Shown here: piece by piece, positions 43,176 through 51,429 of the stretch | How the letters are laid out: every line of letters starts with the position of its first letter | Position numbering within the stretch: position 1 is the stretch's first letter | Source: Bacillota bacterium | GTDB taxonomy: Bacteria; Bacillota; Clostridia; Oscillospirales; Oscillospiraceae | Assembly (NCBI GenBank): GCA_029224785.1 | Contig: JAQXVF010000045.1 | Location: 1-64,000 of the forward strand | Direction of reading: 5' to 3' | DNA length: 64,000 nt | Made by a program: the position numbers and the translations under genes | Notes under the pieces: model-generated | What the model saw: only the letters and a program-made list of their open reading frames with translations | The model's database searches: none | Told to the model about the DNA's origin: nothing

Positions 43176-45002
43176 TTAGGATACGCTGTCGAACTGGGAA
43201 TGGTAAAGGCTGCTGTAAAACCCGTTTTGGGCCATCAGGCTGTCGTGGGTGCCCTGTTCCACGACTTTTCCTTCGTTCAGGACCAGAATGTGGTCCGCAG
43301 AGCGGATGGTGGACAGACGGTGGGCGATGATGAAGCAGGTCTTGCCCTGCATCAGCTTCCGCATGGCGTCCTGGATTTTTTGCTCCGTCCGGGTATCCAC
43401 ATTGGAGGTGGCCTCATCCAGGATCAGCATATTGGCATCCAGCAGCATGGCTCTGGCAATGGTCAGAAGCTGCTTCTGGCCCTTGGATATGCTGGTGCCG
43501 TTGTCGGACAGAACGGTGTTGTACCCATCGGGCAGCCGGGAAATGTAGGAGTGGATATGGGCTGCTTTGGCGGCGGCAACCACCTCTTCCATGGTGGCAC
43601 CGGGCTTTCCGTAGACCAGGTTGTCGTAAATGGTGCCGTGGAACAGCCAGGTGTCCTGAAGGACCATGGTGTAGGCTTTCCGCAGGGATGCCCGGGTCAG
43701 GGTGCGGATGTCCTTGCCGTCCAAGTAGATGCATCCGCTGTCGGTGTCGTAGAACCGCATCAGCAGGTTGATGATGGTGGTCTTGCCGGCTCCGGTGGGG
43801 CCGACAATGGCGGTCATGGAGCCGGGAGGGGCATGGAAGCTCAGATCTTCGATGATGGGGGTTCCGGGAACAAAGGAAAAGTCCACCTTTTCCAGCCGCA
43901 CATCCCCCTTCACATCCGTCAGCTCCTCCGCATCCTCGGCATCCGGTACTTCCGGCTGGGCGTCGATCAGGGAGAACACACGCTCCGCGGCGGCGAAGGC
44001 GCTTTGCAGCTCGGCGATGATGTTGGCAAACTCGTTGATGGGCCCGGAGAACCGGCGGGAGTACTGCACGAAGCTGGACAGATGACCCAGCAGAAGATGG
44101 CCCCGAAGGAACAGCACGGAACCAAAGACGCACACCATGGACAGGGAAATGTTGTTGATAAAGTTGACGGAGGGCCCGGTGATGGTACCGTTGGCCTCTG
44201 CAACGGTGTAGGCATCCACAGCCTCCTGGTTCCGCTCATCAAACTGCTTCAGCACCGCCTCTTCCCGTCCGTAGGCCCGGATGGTCTTCTGACCGGAGAG
44301 CATCTCCTCCACAAAGCCGTTGAGCTGTCCCAGCTTGGCGCTGCGGCGGCGGAACAGAGGACGAACCCGCTTTGTCAGCCATTTGGTGAAGAAGATCGTC
44401 ATGGGAACGGTGACGGCAAAGACCAGGACCAGCTTCGGTGCGATGGAGAGCATCATCCAAAAGGAAACCGTCACGGTAACGATGCTCTGCAGTACCTGCA
44501 GCAGATCCGTGGAAATGGACTGGTTCACGGTGTCCACATCATAGGTGATGGTGCTGATGATGTCACCGGTCTGGTACCGGTCAAAGAAGCTGACGGGAAG
44601 GGTGGTCAGTCGCTCGAAAACGTCCCGGCGCATCTGCCGGGAGATCCTCCGGGAGAGGCGGATGACGACCACCTGCAGCAGGAAGGACAGCAGACTGGAG
44701 CATATGTAGAATACGGCCATCAGAAAGGCACAGCGGTATACGACGGGGAAATCCACGTTCCCGGCCCCGGAAATGGCATTGATGGCCTGACCGGAGAGCT
44801 TGGGCCCGTACAGGTTCAGCACGCTGCTGCTGACAGACAGGAAAAGAGCCAGAATCAGCAGCAGCCGGTTCCCGCCCAGATAGCGCCAGAGGCGGCGCAG
44901 AAGCTGCCCTTTTGGGATCTTCGCGGCTTTCTGGGCCCGGTTGTCACCGTTCATTTCACCGCGGCTGTACCGGTTGCCGCCGATGATGTTGGGATTGGCC
45001 AT
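43176..45002 (-). CDS. ABC exporter half-transporter, canonical ATP site (second operon)
   Basis: A 608-residue exporter half. Six membrane segments lie within residues ~35-330. The nucleotide domain has Walker A GPTGAGKTT near 404, signature ISKGQKQL (G to K change from the usual LSGGQ), Walker B MLILDEATSNVDT with catalytic Glu, and switch IAHRLSTI. It pairs with the degenerate-site partner encoded just upstream; the start codon shares one base with the partner's stop. It is the equivalent of the 632-residue protein at 12237-14135, but without that protein's long inter-domain insertion. Confidence 0.88.
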   Translation of the reverse strand: MANPNIIGGNRYSRGEMNGDNRAQKAAKIPKGQLLRRLWRYLGGNRLLLILALFLSVSSSVLNLYGPKLSGQAINAISGAGNVDFPVVYRCAFLMAVFYICSSLLSFLLQVVVIRLSRRISRQMRRDVFERLTTLPVSFFDRYQTGDIISTITYDVDTVNQSISTDLLQVLQSIVTVTVSFWMMLSIAPKLVLVFAVTVPMTIFFTKWLTKRVRPLFRRRSAKLGQLNGFVEEMLSGQKTIRAYGREEAVLKQFDERNQEAVDAYTVAEANGTITGPSVNFINNISLSMVCVFGSVLFLRGHLLLGHLSSFVQYSRRFSGPINEFANIIAELQSAFAAAERVFSLIDAQPEVPDAEDAEELTDVKGDVRLEKVDFSFVPGTPIIEDLSFHAPPGSMTAIVGPTGAGKTTIINLLMRFYDTDSGCIYLDGKDIRTLTRASLRKAYTMVLQDTWLFHGTIYDNLVYGKPGATMEEVVAAAKAAHIHSYISRLPDGYNTVLSDNGTSISKGQKQLLTIARAMLLDANMLILDEATSNVDTRTEQKIQDAMRKLMQGKTCFIIAHRLSTIRSADHILVLNEGKVVEQGTHDSLMAQNGFYSSLYHSQFDSVS

Positions 45003-46720
45003 CAGGCGCCCTCCTTTCCGTCGCCCATCTGGGTCTGGGCGATGATCCGGTACTCTTCGCAGGTTTCCATGAGCTGCTCATGGGTGCCTGCGCCGATGAC
45101 CTGGCTGTCGGAGAGGACCAGGATCAGGTCTGCGTGCCGCAGAGAGCTGATCCGCTGGGCCACCAGCACAGTGGTGGTATCCCGGTAGTGCTGCCGAAGA
45201 GCTTTGCGCAGCAGGGAGTCTGTCCGGTAGTCCAGGGCAGAGGACGCATCGTCCAAAACCAGGATTTCCGGATTGCCTGCCAAGGCCCGGGCGATCAGAA
45301 TACGCTGCTTCTGGCCGCCGGAAAGGTTGTTGCCCCGCATGACCACGCTGGCATCCATCTGCCCTTCCTTTGTCCGGATAAAATCGGCTTGGGCGTGATG
45401 GGCAGCCTGGGAAACAGCCTCCTGGGGAAGATCCCGGAAGAACCGGATGTTTTCTCCGATGGTGCCGGCGGCAAGAAAGTCATTTTGGAACACAATACCG
45501 AACTTTTTTCGCAGGGTTTCATAGGGGATGGAGCGGATGTCCTGCCCGTCCAGCAGGATCTTGCCCTCCTGAGGATCGTAGAGCCGCAGGAGCAGATTCA
45601 GGATGGTGGTTTTGCCGGAGCCGGTGGCACCCAGAATACCCAGGGTCTGGCCGTGCTCCAGACGGAAGGAGAGATGGTCCACATTTTTGCCGATGCCGGT
45701 GTAGGAAAAGCTCACGTCCCGGAACTCGATGTGGGGAGCATCCGGTTCCGGTTCCCGGGCGGGGATCACGGTCAGATCGTCCGGAGTGGAAAGGGCCTGA
45801 GCCACCCGCTTTGCGCTGGCTTCCCCCTTGGACCACATGACGAAGATCCGGGTAACGCCCATCATGCCGTTGAGGATCATCACAAAGTACTGCAAAAACG
45901 CCACGATGACACCGCTTTTGCAGGCACCTGCGTCCACCCGGAAGGCACCGATGAGCACCACCAGGGTCAGGCCGATGTTCAGCGTCAGGGAGGAGGCGGG
46001 ATTGGTGACGGAGGTGACGATACCCGCCTTCTGATCCACCTGTGTCAGCTCGTCGTTCACATTGTGGAAGCGCTGCTTCTCATACTCGGACTTGCTCAGG
46101 GCCTTGATGACCCGGATGCCGGTGATGTTCTCCTGGACCACCCGCACCACCTTGTCCAGCACAAACTGCTGTTTGGTGTACAGGGGTACGCTGGTTTTCG
46201 TGACAAAACAGACCACAAGTGCGATGACAGGCAGCAGAGCAATGAGCACCAAAGCCAGCACCGGTTCCATTTTCAGCATCATGATGGTGCCGCCCAGCAG
46301 CAGGATGGGGGCGCGGATGCCCAGACGCTGAAGCCGGGCAAGGAGCTGGTTGATGTTGTAGGTGTCGCTGGTGAGACGGGACTCTGCGGAGGAGACCGTC
46401 ATGGCATCCATCTGAGCCGCGGAGAGGGTGCCCAGCCGCCGGAACAGGTCGTGGCGGATGGCTTTTGTGATCTTTCCGGAGCTGAAGGCGCTCATCCGGT
46501 TGGCGATGATGTTCAAAACGAGGCAGAGCACCGCGCACAGAAGCATCAGTCCGCCGTAGAGGTAAATGCCTTGCAGGTCACCCTCGGCGACCTTCACATC
46601 CAGCATGGTCTCCATCAGGTCGGGGATCAGAAGCTCCATCACAGCGCCCCCCAGCTTGATCAGGGTGGTCAACAGGATAATGGGAAGGTAAGGCAGAATG
46701 TATTTCTTCAGTTGAAGCAT
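45002..46720 (-). CDS. ABC exporter half-transporter, degenerate ATP site (second operon)
   Basis: A 572-residue exporter half, the equivalent of the 585-residue protein of the first operon. Walker A is GATGSGKTT near residue 365 and signature is LSGGQKQR. Walker B reads ILVLDDASSALDY with Asp replacing the catalytic Glu, and the switch His is Gln (LVAQRISSL). These features identify the degenerate half of a heterodimer. It starts 1 base after the MarR gene ends. Confidence 0.88.
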   Translation of the reverse strand: MLQLKKYILPYLPIILLTTLIKLGGAVMELLIPDLMETMLDVKVAEGDLQGIYLYGGLMLLCAVLCLVLNIIANRMSAFSSGKITKAIRHDLFRRLGTLSAAQMDAMTVSSAESRLTSDTYNINQLLARLQRLGIRAPILLLGGTIMMLKMEPVLALVLIALLPVIALVVCFVTKTSVPLYTKQQFVLDKVVRVVQENITGIRVIKALSKSEYEKQRFHNVNDELTQVDQKAGIVTSVTNPASSLTLNIGLTLVVLIGAFRVDAGACKSGVIVAFLQYFVMILNGMMGVTRIFVMWSKGEASAKRVAQALSTPDDLTVIPAREPEPDAPHIEFRDVSFSYTGIGKNVDHLSFRLEHGQTLGILGATGSGKTTILNLLLRLYDPQEGKILLDGQDIRSIPYETLRKKFGIVFQNDFLAAGTIGENIRFFRDLPQEAVSQAAHHAQADFIRTKEGQMDASVVMRGNNLSGGQKQRILIARALAGNPEILVLDDASSALDYRTDSLLRKALRQHYRDTTTVLVAQRISSLRHADLILVLSDSQVIGAGTHEQLMETCEEYRIIAQTQMGDGKEGA

Positions 46721-46721
46721 T

Positions 46722-47150
46722 TCACAGCGCCTCCGTCCAGTTGGGCGCCTTTTGACGGAGTTTGTGCAGCATGGTCAGAAGCTGCTCCTGTTCTTCCGGG
46801 GTCAGATCGGACGTGAGGAAATCGCGCCAATCCCCCAGAACCTTGCGGATCGCAGGGAGGACATCCAGCGCTTTCTGGGTGGGAAACAGCATAATGACCC
46901 GCCTGTCCTCTTTGGAGGGCGTGCGGGTAATAAAGCCGTCCTCTTCCAGAGAAGCCACCTGACGTGCAACGTTGCTTTTGTTGATGCAGATCCTCTGAGC
47001 AAGCTTGTCCTGAGAGATGCCCGGCTCATCACAGATGACCAGAAGGTAGCTTCCGTGGCAGGATTTCAGTCCCAGCGGTGCCAGACGCTCCGTGCGGTAC
47101 TGGGCAGCACAGCGAGAGATTTCCGTAATGTCCCGGCTGATACTGGACAT
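46722..47150 (-). CDS. MarR-family transcriptional regulator (second operon)
   Basis: A 142-residue winged-helix protein. CHGSYLLVICDEPGISQDKLAQRICINKSNVARQVASLEEDGFITRTPSKEDRRVIMLFPTQKA contains the MarR recognition helix and the D-x-R wing (KEDRRV). Start 47150 follows GGAGG. It heads the second exporter operon, and an 18-base perfect palindrome sits just upstream. It is not a close copy of the MarR at 15877-16329. Confidence 0.9.
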   Translation of the reverse strand: MSSISRDITEISRCAAQYRTERLAPLGLKSCHGSYLLVICDEPGISQDKLAQRICINKSNVARQVASLEEDGFITRTPSKEDRRVIMLFPTQKALDVLPAIRKVLGDWRDFLTSDLTPEEQEQLLTMLHKLRQKAPNWTEAL

Positions 47151-47170
47151 ATAATCGCCTCCTTGCATAT

Positions 47171-47215
47171 TAGTTGCATATGCAACTATATTACTTTCTT
47201 TTCTTCGGAAAGTCA
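47171..47215 (-). promoter_or_regulatory. Promoter and palindromic operator of the second MarR/ABC operon
   Basis: Minus strand TTGACT, 17-base spacer, TAATAT (about 47215-47188). TAGTTGCATATGCAACTA at 47171-47188 is a perfect 18-base palindrome directly downstream of the -10, a strong candidate MarR operator. Confidence 0.8.
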
Positions 47216-47270
47216 AGGGTTCCGGGATGAAAAACCGGAAAAAGGACCATCCTAAGTGGGGGGTGAGCAC

Positions 47271-47357
47271 ATGAAAGAGAAGGACCGGCCCATTACCGAG
47301 GAGATCCGGGATCCGGAGGTTCCGGTGATCCGGGCAGAAAAGAAACCGGAGAAATAA
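47271..47357 (+). CDS. Possible 28-aa hypothetical protein
   Basis: A 28-codon frame, highly charged (MKEKDRPITEEIRDPEVPVI then RAEKKPEK), behind a GGGGGG-TGAGCAC spacer. It is divergent from the MarR gene. No family is recognised. The composition looks protein-like (Pro/Glu/Lys-rich), but the evidence is thin. Confidence 0.25.
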   Translation: MKEKDRPITEEIRDPEVPVIRAEKKPEK

Positions 47358-47392
47358 AGAACGGATCAGGGTCTGTTCGGCGAAAAGAACAG

Positions 47393-47421
47393 AAAAAGCA
47401 GGACCGGAGAACCGGTCCTGC
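47393..47421 (-). terminator. Terminator of the zinc-ribbon gene
   Basis: Minus strand GCAGGACCGG-TTCT-CCGGTCCTGC followed by TTTTT. Confidence 0.88.
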
Positions 47422-47446
47422 TTCTACATACGCATTCTGCAAAAAA

Positions 47447-47725
47447 TCAGCCGTTGGCACGCATCTGAGCGAAGCACTCGCTGCAGTACACGGGACGGTC
47501 GGACTTGGGCTCGAAGGGAACCTTTGCCTCGCCGCCGCAGCGTGCGCAGGTAGCGGTGAAGAACTCACGGGGACCACGGGCATTGTTTTTGCGAGCATCA
47601 CGGCATGCCTTGCAGCGCTGGGGCTCGTTCTGGAAGCCGCGCTCTGCGTAGAATTCCTGCTCACCGGCGGTGAAAACGAATTCCTTGCCGCACTCTTTGC
47701 AAACTAAAGTCTTGTCTTCGTACAT
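47447..47725 (-). CDS. Zinc-ribbon protein
   Basis: A 92-residue protein with three Cys pairs: LVCKECGKEF, QRCKACRDARK and CARCGGEAKVPFEPKSDRPVYCSECFAQM. This matches the small 'probable zinc-ribbon' family (zf-trcl) common in Clostridia. The last two pairs can form one zinc ribbon of the CxxCGGEA...YCxEC type. It probably binds nucleic acid or protein; the role is unknown. GAGGT precedes the ATG, and it is a single-gene unit. Confidence 0.88.
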   Translation of the reverse strand: MYEDKTLVCKECGKEFVFTAGEQEFYAERGFQNEPQRCKACRDARKNNARGPREFFTATCARCGGEAKVPFEPKSDRPVYCSECFAQMRANG

Positions 47726-47911
47726 GGATAATACCTCTCTTCGGATAGTTGTTGCCCCGTAAGTGACTACCAAACACTGGTGGTAACGCGGAGTCAAATA
47801 ATATATGTGGCGTGACCACAAACCGGATTATAGCATAGGAATAGCGGAATTGTCAATCCTTTATGAAAAATATTTTATTCTGAAAAAAGATTTATGCACT
47901 TTTTCCATATT

Positions 47912-48949
47912 TCAGATCTCAAACTGATCCTGAGAGACATGGTCGATGTGCAAATGCTCGTATGCCAGGGAGGTGACACAGCGGCCCCGGGGAGTCCGGG
48001 TCAGAAATCCAAGCTGCATCAGATACGGCTCGTACACGTCCTCCAGGGTCACGGCTTCCTCCCCGATGGTGGCTGCCAGGGTCTCCAGACCTACGGGACC
48101 GCCGGAATAATTGCGGATGATGGCGGTGAGCATCCTGCGGTCGATGTTGTCCAGCCCCAGCTTGTCCACCTCCAGCCGGGAAAGCGCCAGATCCGCCGCC
48201 TCCTTGGTGATGACTCCGTCTCCCATGACCTGGGCGAAGTCCCGGACCCGGCGGAGGAAACGGTTGGCGATCCGGGGGGTGCCCCGGCTTCGGGAGGCAA
48301 TCTCCATTGCACCCCGTGGGTCAATGTCCATACCCAGAATGGCGGCGGAACGAGTGACGATCCGTGCCAGCTCCTCCGGGGTGTACAGCTCCAGCCGCAG
48401 GCTGACACCAAACCGGTCCCGCAGGGGAGCGGAAAGCTGTCCTGCCCGGGTGGTTGCGCCGACCAGCGTGAACTTGGGAAGATCCAGCCGGATGGAATTG
48501 GCGGAGGGACCCTTGCCCACGATGATATCGATGGCAAAATCCTCCATGGCAGGGTAGAGGATCTCCTCCACCACCCGGTTCAGGCGGTGGATTTCGTCGA
48601 TGAACAGGATGTCGCCGGGGTTCAGATTGGTCAGCAGAGCTGCCAAATCACCCGGCTTTTCAATGGCGGGACCGGAGGTGATGCGGATGTTTACCCCCAT
48701 CTCATTGGCGATGACCCCCGCCAGAGTGGTTTTGCCCAGACCGGGAGGACCGTAGAGCAGGGTGTGGTCCAGCGGCTCGTTTCTGCGGCGGGCCGCTTCA
48801 ATATAGACGGACAGGTTGCCCTTGGCTTTCTCCTGACCGGTGTAGTCCGACAGCAGCTTCGGGCGCAGGCCGATTTCTCCGGCATCCTGTGGAGCAAAGG
48901 TGGGAGAGATGATGGGGCTGTCCAGTTCTTCGGAAAATTCAAGACTCAT
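47912..48949 (-). CDS. ruvB: Holliday junction branch-migration ATPase RuvB
   Basis: A 345-residue AAA+ motor: [19 protein letters not shown], Walker [13 protein letters not shown] near residue 68, Walker [11 protein letters not shown], sensor GATTRAG and the C-terminal winged helix ([16 protein letters not shown]). AAGGAGG precedes the start. Last gene of the ruvC-ruvA-ruvB operon. Confidence 0.97.
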   Translation of the reverse strand: MSLEFSEELDSPIISPTFAPQDAGEIGLRPKLLSDYTGQEKAKGNLSVYIEAARRRNEPLDHTLLYGPPGLGKTTLAGVIANEMGVNIRITSGPAIEKPGDLAALLTNLNPGDILFIDEIHRLNRVVEEILYPAMEDFAIDIIVGKGPSANSIRLDLPKFTLVGATTRAGQLSAPLRDRFGVSLRLELYTPEELARIVTRSAAILGMDIDPRGAMEIASRSRGTPRIANRFLRRVRDFAQVMGDGVITKEAADLALSRLEVDKLGLDNIDRRMLTAIIRNYSGGPVGLETLAATIGEEAVTLEDVYEPYLMQLGFLTRTPRGRCVTSLAYEHLHIDHVSQDQFEI

Positions 48950-48964
48950 TTCGTTCTTTCCTCC

Positions 48965-49564
48965 TTAGCCCTTCATGACCATGGCCCGCAGCGCATAGCG
49001 GACCATTTCCTCGGTGGTGGCACCGGGATCCACGCCCTTCAGGGCGGTGCTGATTTCCCCGGAGGAATAGCCCAGCTCCTGCAGCGCAGCAGTGGCCAGG
49101 GAGAGCGCACCGGAGGGGGCAGGGGCAGCGGAGACGGTGACGCCGGAGAAATCCAGCTCCGCCGTGCCGCCCAGCTTGTCCTTCAGCTCCAGAATGATGC
49201 GCTGAGCCAGCTTTTTGCCTACACCCTGGGCAGCAGTGAGCATTTTCTCATCCCCGGTCATGACTGCCAGAGTGAAATTCTGAGGTCCTCCGGCAGAGAG
49301 AATGGAGATTGCGGCCTTGGGGCCTACGCCGTTGACGGAGGTCAGCAGGTTGAAGCACCGCTGCTCCTCCCGGGAGGAAAAACCGAACAGATCATAGGCG
49401 TCCTCCCGGATGGATTCGGTGACAAACAGCCGCGCATTTTGGTTCAGCTTCAACTGTGCAGCAGTATAGGCGGTGATGTGGCACTCATACCCCACGCCGC
49501 CGCAGTCGATCACGGCGATCCCCGGCTCCAAAAGGGCCACTTTTCCGGATACATAGTATAGCAT
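48965..49564 (-). CDS. ruvA: Holliday junction-binding protein RuvA
   Basis: A 199-residue junction-recognition protein. MLYYVSGKVALLEPGIAVIDCGGVGYECHI is the OB-fold domain; the HhH motifs are LLTSVNGVGPKAAISILS and LTAAQGVGKKLAQRIILELKDKL. The short C-terminal domain (LGYSSGEISTALKGVDP) contacts RuvB. ATG 49564 is preferred over a TTG two codons upstream by spacing to GAGG. It starts 2 bases after the ruvC stop. Confidence 0.95.
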   Translation of the reverse strand: MLYYVSGKVALLEPGIAVIDCGGVGYECHITAYTAAQLKLNQNARLFVTESIREDAYDLFGFSSREEQRCFNLLTSVNGVGPKAAISILSAGGPQNFTLAVMTGDEKMLTAAQGVGKKLAQRIILELKDKLGGTAELDFSGVTVSAAPAPSGALSLATAALQELGYSSGEISTALKGVDPGATTEEMVRYALRAMVMKG

Positions 49565-49566
49565 GG

Positions 49567-50079
49567 TCAAAAACCTCGTTTGTTTTCATTTGCCACCCGT
49601 CCCAGAAGGGAGGTGGCGCAGCGGGCGTGGCAAAGGGCAATGGCAATGGCATCGGCGGCGTCATCCGGCTTTGGCATCCGCTCCAGATGGAGCAGCCGTC
49701 TGGTCATGTCCATGACCTGATGCTTGGTGGCGTTGCCGTAGCCCACCACTGCCTGCTTGACCTGCATGGGCTTGTAGGAAAAAAGCTCCACGCCGGCCTG
49801 ACGGACAGCCAGCAAAATCACCCCACGACTCTGGGCAACGCCGATGCCGGTGGTAACGTTGTGGCCGAAGAACAGCTCTTCAATGGCCACGGCATCCGGC
49901 TTCGTCACGGCAAGAAGCTGCCGCATATCCTCGTAGATCATCTCCAGGCGGGCGGAGAAATCCGCTCCCGGCGGGGTGGTGATGGCTCCGCATTTCAGCA
50001 GGCGGTATTGGCCCAGGTCCCCTTCAATGACCCCGAAGCCGGTGATCCCGTAGCCGGGATCGATCCCCAGAATCCGCAT
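49567..50079 (-). CDS. ruvC: Holliday junction resolvase RuvC
   Basis: A 170-residue RNase-H-fold endonuclease that cuts Holliday junctions. MRILGIDPGYGITGFGVIEGD carries the first catalytic Asp, AIEELFFGHNVTTGIGVAQSRGV the Glu, and KPDDAADAIAIALCHAR the last acidic pair. Its ATG shares one base with the stop of the 49-residue gene upstream (TGATG), so translation is coupled to it. Confidence 0.96.
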   Translation of the reverse strand: MRILGIDPGYGITGFGVIEGDLGQYRLLKCGAITTPPGADFSARLEMIYEDMRQLLAVTKPDAVAIEELFFGHNVTTGIGVAQSRGVILLAVRQAGVELFSYKPMQVKQAVVGYGNATKHQVMDMTRRLLHLERMPKPDDAADAIAIALCHARCATSLLGRVANENKRGF

Positions 50080-50228
50080 CAGGCACCTCCGAAGGCAATG
50101 TTGCGGAAGTACAGGGCCAGCAGAATCAGAAAGACCACAAGACCGATCCGGGCACACCAGACCTGCCAGACGGGGCGGGGGACGTATTTTGTTTCTTCCT
50201 GGGGGTTGGCGTTTTCTTCGTTTTCCAT
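50079..50228 (-). CDS. 49-aa single-pass membrane protein coupled to ruvC
   Basis: An overlooked small gene. Its start ATG (50228) is preceded by GAGGTGA at ideal spacing, the best ribosome site of the ruv operon, while ruvC itself has none of that quality. The product begins MENEENANPQEETKYVPRPV and continues through one hydrophobic segment (IGLVVFLILLALYF, about residues 28-41) to a short GGA end. The N-terminal half is acidic. The stop TGA overlaps the ruvC start. No family is recognised. Position as first gene of ruvCAB suggests either a true small membrane protein or a translational driver for ruvC. Confidence 0.8.
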   Translation of the reverse strand: MENEENANPQEETKYVPRPVWQVWCARIGLVVFLILLALYFRNIAFGGA

Positions 50229-50250
50229 GGCAATTCACCTCATTTCCTCT

Positions 50251-50268
50251 ATGATAGCACATTTGTTC
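50251..50268 (-). promoter_or_regulatory. ruv operon -10 element with a LexA-box-like sequence
   Basis: Minus strand TATCAT (50256-50251) is preceded by GAACAAATGTGC (50268-50257), one base off the Firmicutes LexA core GAAC-N4-GTTC. No strong -35 is seen. SOS control of ruv genes is common, so the site is plausible. Confidence 0.5.
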
Positions 50269-50315
50269 TTGTTTTCCTACAACTATTTTTTCTTCTGCAC
50301 ATGATTTTCCTCAAA

Positions 50316-50331
50316 CTGGGAATGCTACCAG
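50316..50331 (+). promoter_or_regulatory. Short hairpin in the leader of the eut locus
   Basis: CTGG-G-AATGCT-A-CCAG can form a small stem whose six-base loop starts with A and has G at position 4, as in hairpins bound by ANTAR antiterminators such as EutV. Only one hairpin is seen and no terminator follows, so this is weak. Confidence 0.25.
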
Positions 50332-50349
50332 AGAAAAGGCGGTGTAAAT

Positions 50350-51429
50350 GTGGTTAGCTTTTCCTGTAAAACAAAGATCATCGGCGGAGACGGAGCGGTC
50401 CTTGCCCTGAAAGAGATGGATATCCGGCGGCTTTTTATGGTGGCGGATCCGTTCTTCGTCAAAAACGGCACGGCGGAGCGAATCGCCTGCATGACCGGGG
50501 CGGAGGAAACCGGGTATTTCGACGGTGTTACGCCGGATCCCGATGTGCGCACCGTGGCGGAGGCGGCCTCTCAAATGCAGAAATTCCGGCCGGATACGGT
50601 GCTGGCTCTGGGAGGCGGCAGCGCTATGGACTGCGCCAAGGCGGCACGGTTCTTTTCGGGGATCGGCAGCACTCTCGTAGCGGTGCCCACCACCTCCGGC
50701 TCCGGAGCAGAGGTGACGGACTTTGCGGTGATCACCGCAGGGCAGACCAAATACCCCCTGGTGGACTCGGCGCTGACCCCGGAAGTCGCCATTCTGGATG
50801 GGGACCTGCTGCGGGAGCTGCCCGCCGGCCTGATCGCGGACAGCGGATATGACGCGGCGGCACACGCGGTGGAGGCATTTGCAGCTCTGGGGCACAGCCC
50901 TCTCAGCGACAGTCTGGCGGCATCGGCGCTGAGGGAGATTCTGGAAAAGCTCCCTCTTTCCCGAAACGGGATGGTGTCCGTCCGGATGGATCTGCACTAT
51001 GCCTCCACCATGGCAGCCTGCGCCTTTTCCCAGGCAGGGCTGGGGGCCTGCCATGCCCTGTCCCACAGCCTGGGCGGAGCATTCCATGTGCCCCACGGCA
51101 GACTCAACGCCGTGCTGCTGCCGGCGGTGGTGGAGTGCAACAGCAAGCGGGCACCGGAGCGGTATGCCCGGCTTGCCCGGCAGGCGGGGATCCCCGGGGC
51201 CTCGGACTTTATGGCTCTGCGGAATCTGAAAAATGCCCTGAAGGAGCTGCGAAGGCAGCTTGGCCTGCCGGAGACCCTATCCCAGGCAGGGATTCCGGTT
51301 CCGGAGCTTCGTTCGCGGCTGCCGGGGATCCTCCGCACGGCGTGCCAGGATGCCTGCGCCGGAAGCAATCCGGTTCCGGTGACGGAAACCTTCCTCCGGG
51401 AGATCCTGGGGGAGGTGGCGGACCTGTGA
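50350..51429 (+). CDS. Iron-containing alcohol dehydrogenase (EutG-like)
   Basis: A 359-residue group III Fe-ADH with a GTG start behind AAAGGCGG. The cofactor motif LALGGGSAMDCAKAA lies near residue 87 and VPTTSGSGAEVTDFAV near 115. The metal-binding histidines are in AHAVEAF and CHALSHSLGGAFHVPHGRLN (about 234-250). In ethanolamine catabolism it reduces acetaldehyde to ethanol and regenerates NAD+ for EutE inside the compartment. It opens the locus and overlaps eutA by 4 bases (GTGA). It resembles EutG/PduQ by context; exact family placement is inferred. Confidence 0.85.
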   Translation: MVSFSCKTKIIGGDGAVLALKEMDIRRLFMVADPFFVKNGTAERIACMTGAEETGYFDGVTPDPDVRTVAEAASQMQKFRPDTVLALGGGSAMDCAKAARFFSGIGSTLVAVPTTSGSGAEVTDFAVITAGQTKYPLVDSALTPEVAILDGDLLRELPAGLIADSGYDAAAHAVEAFAALGHSPLSDSLAASALREILEKLPLSRNGMVSVRMDLHYASTMAACAFSQAGLGACHALSHSLGGAFHVPHGRLNAVLLPAVVECNSKRAPERYARLARQAGIPGASDFMALRNLKNALKELRRQLGLPETLSQAGIPVPELRSRLPGILRTACQDACAGSNPVPVTETFLREILGEVADL

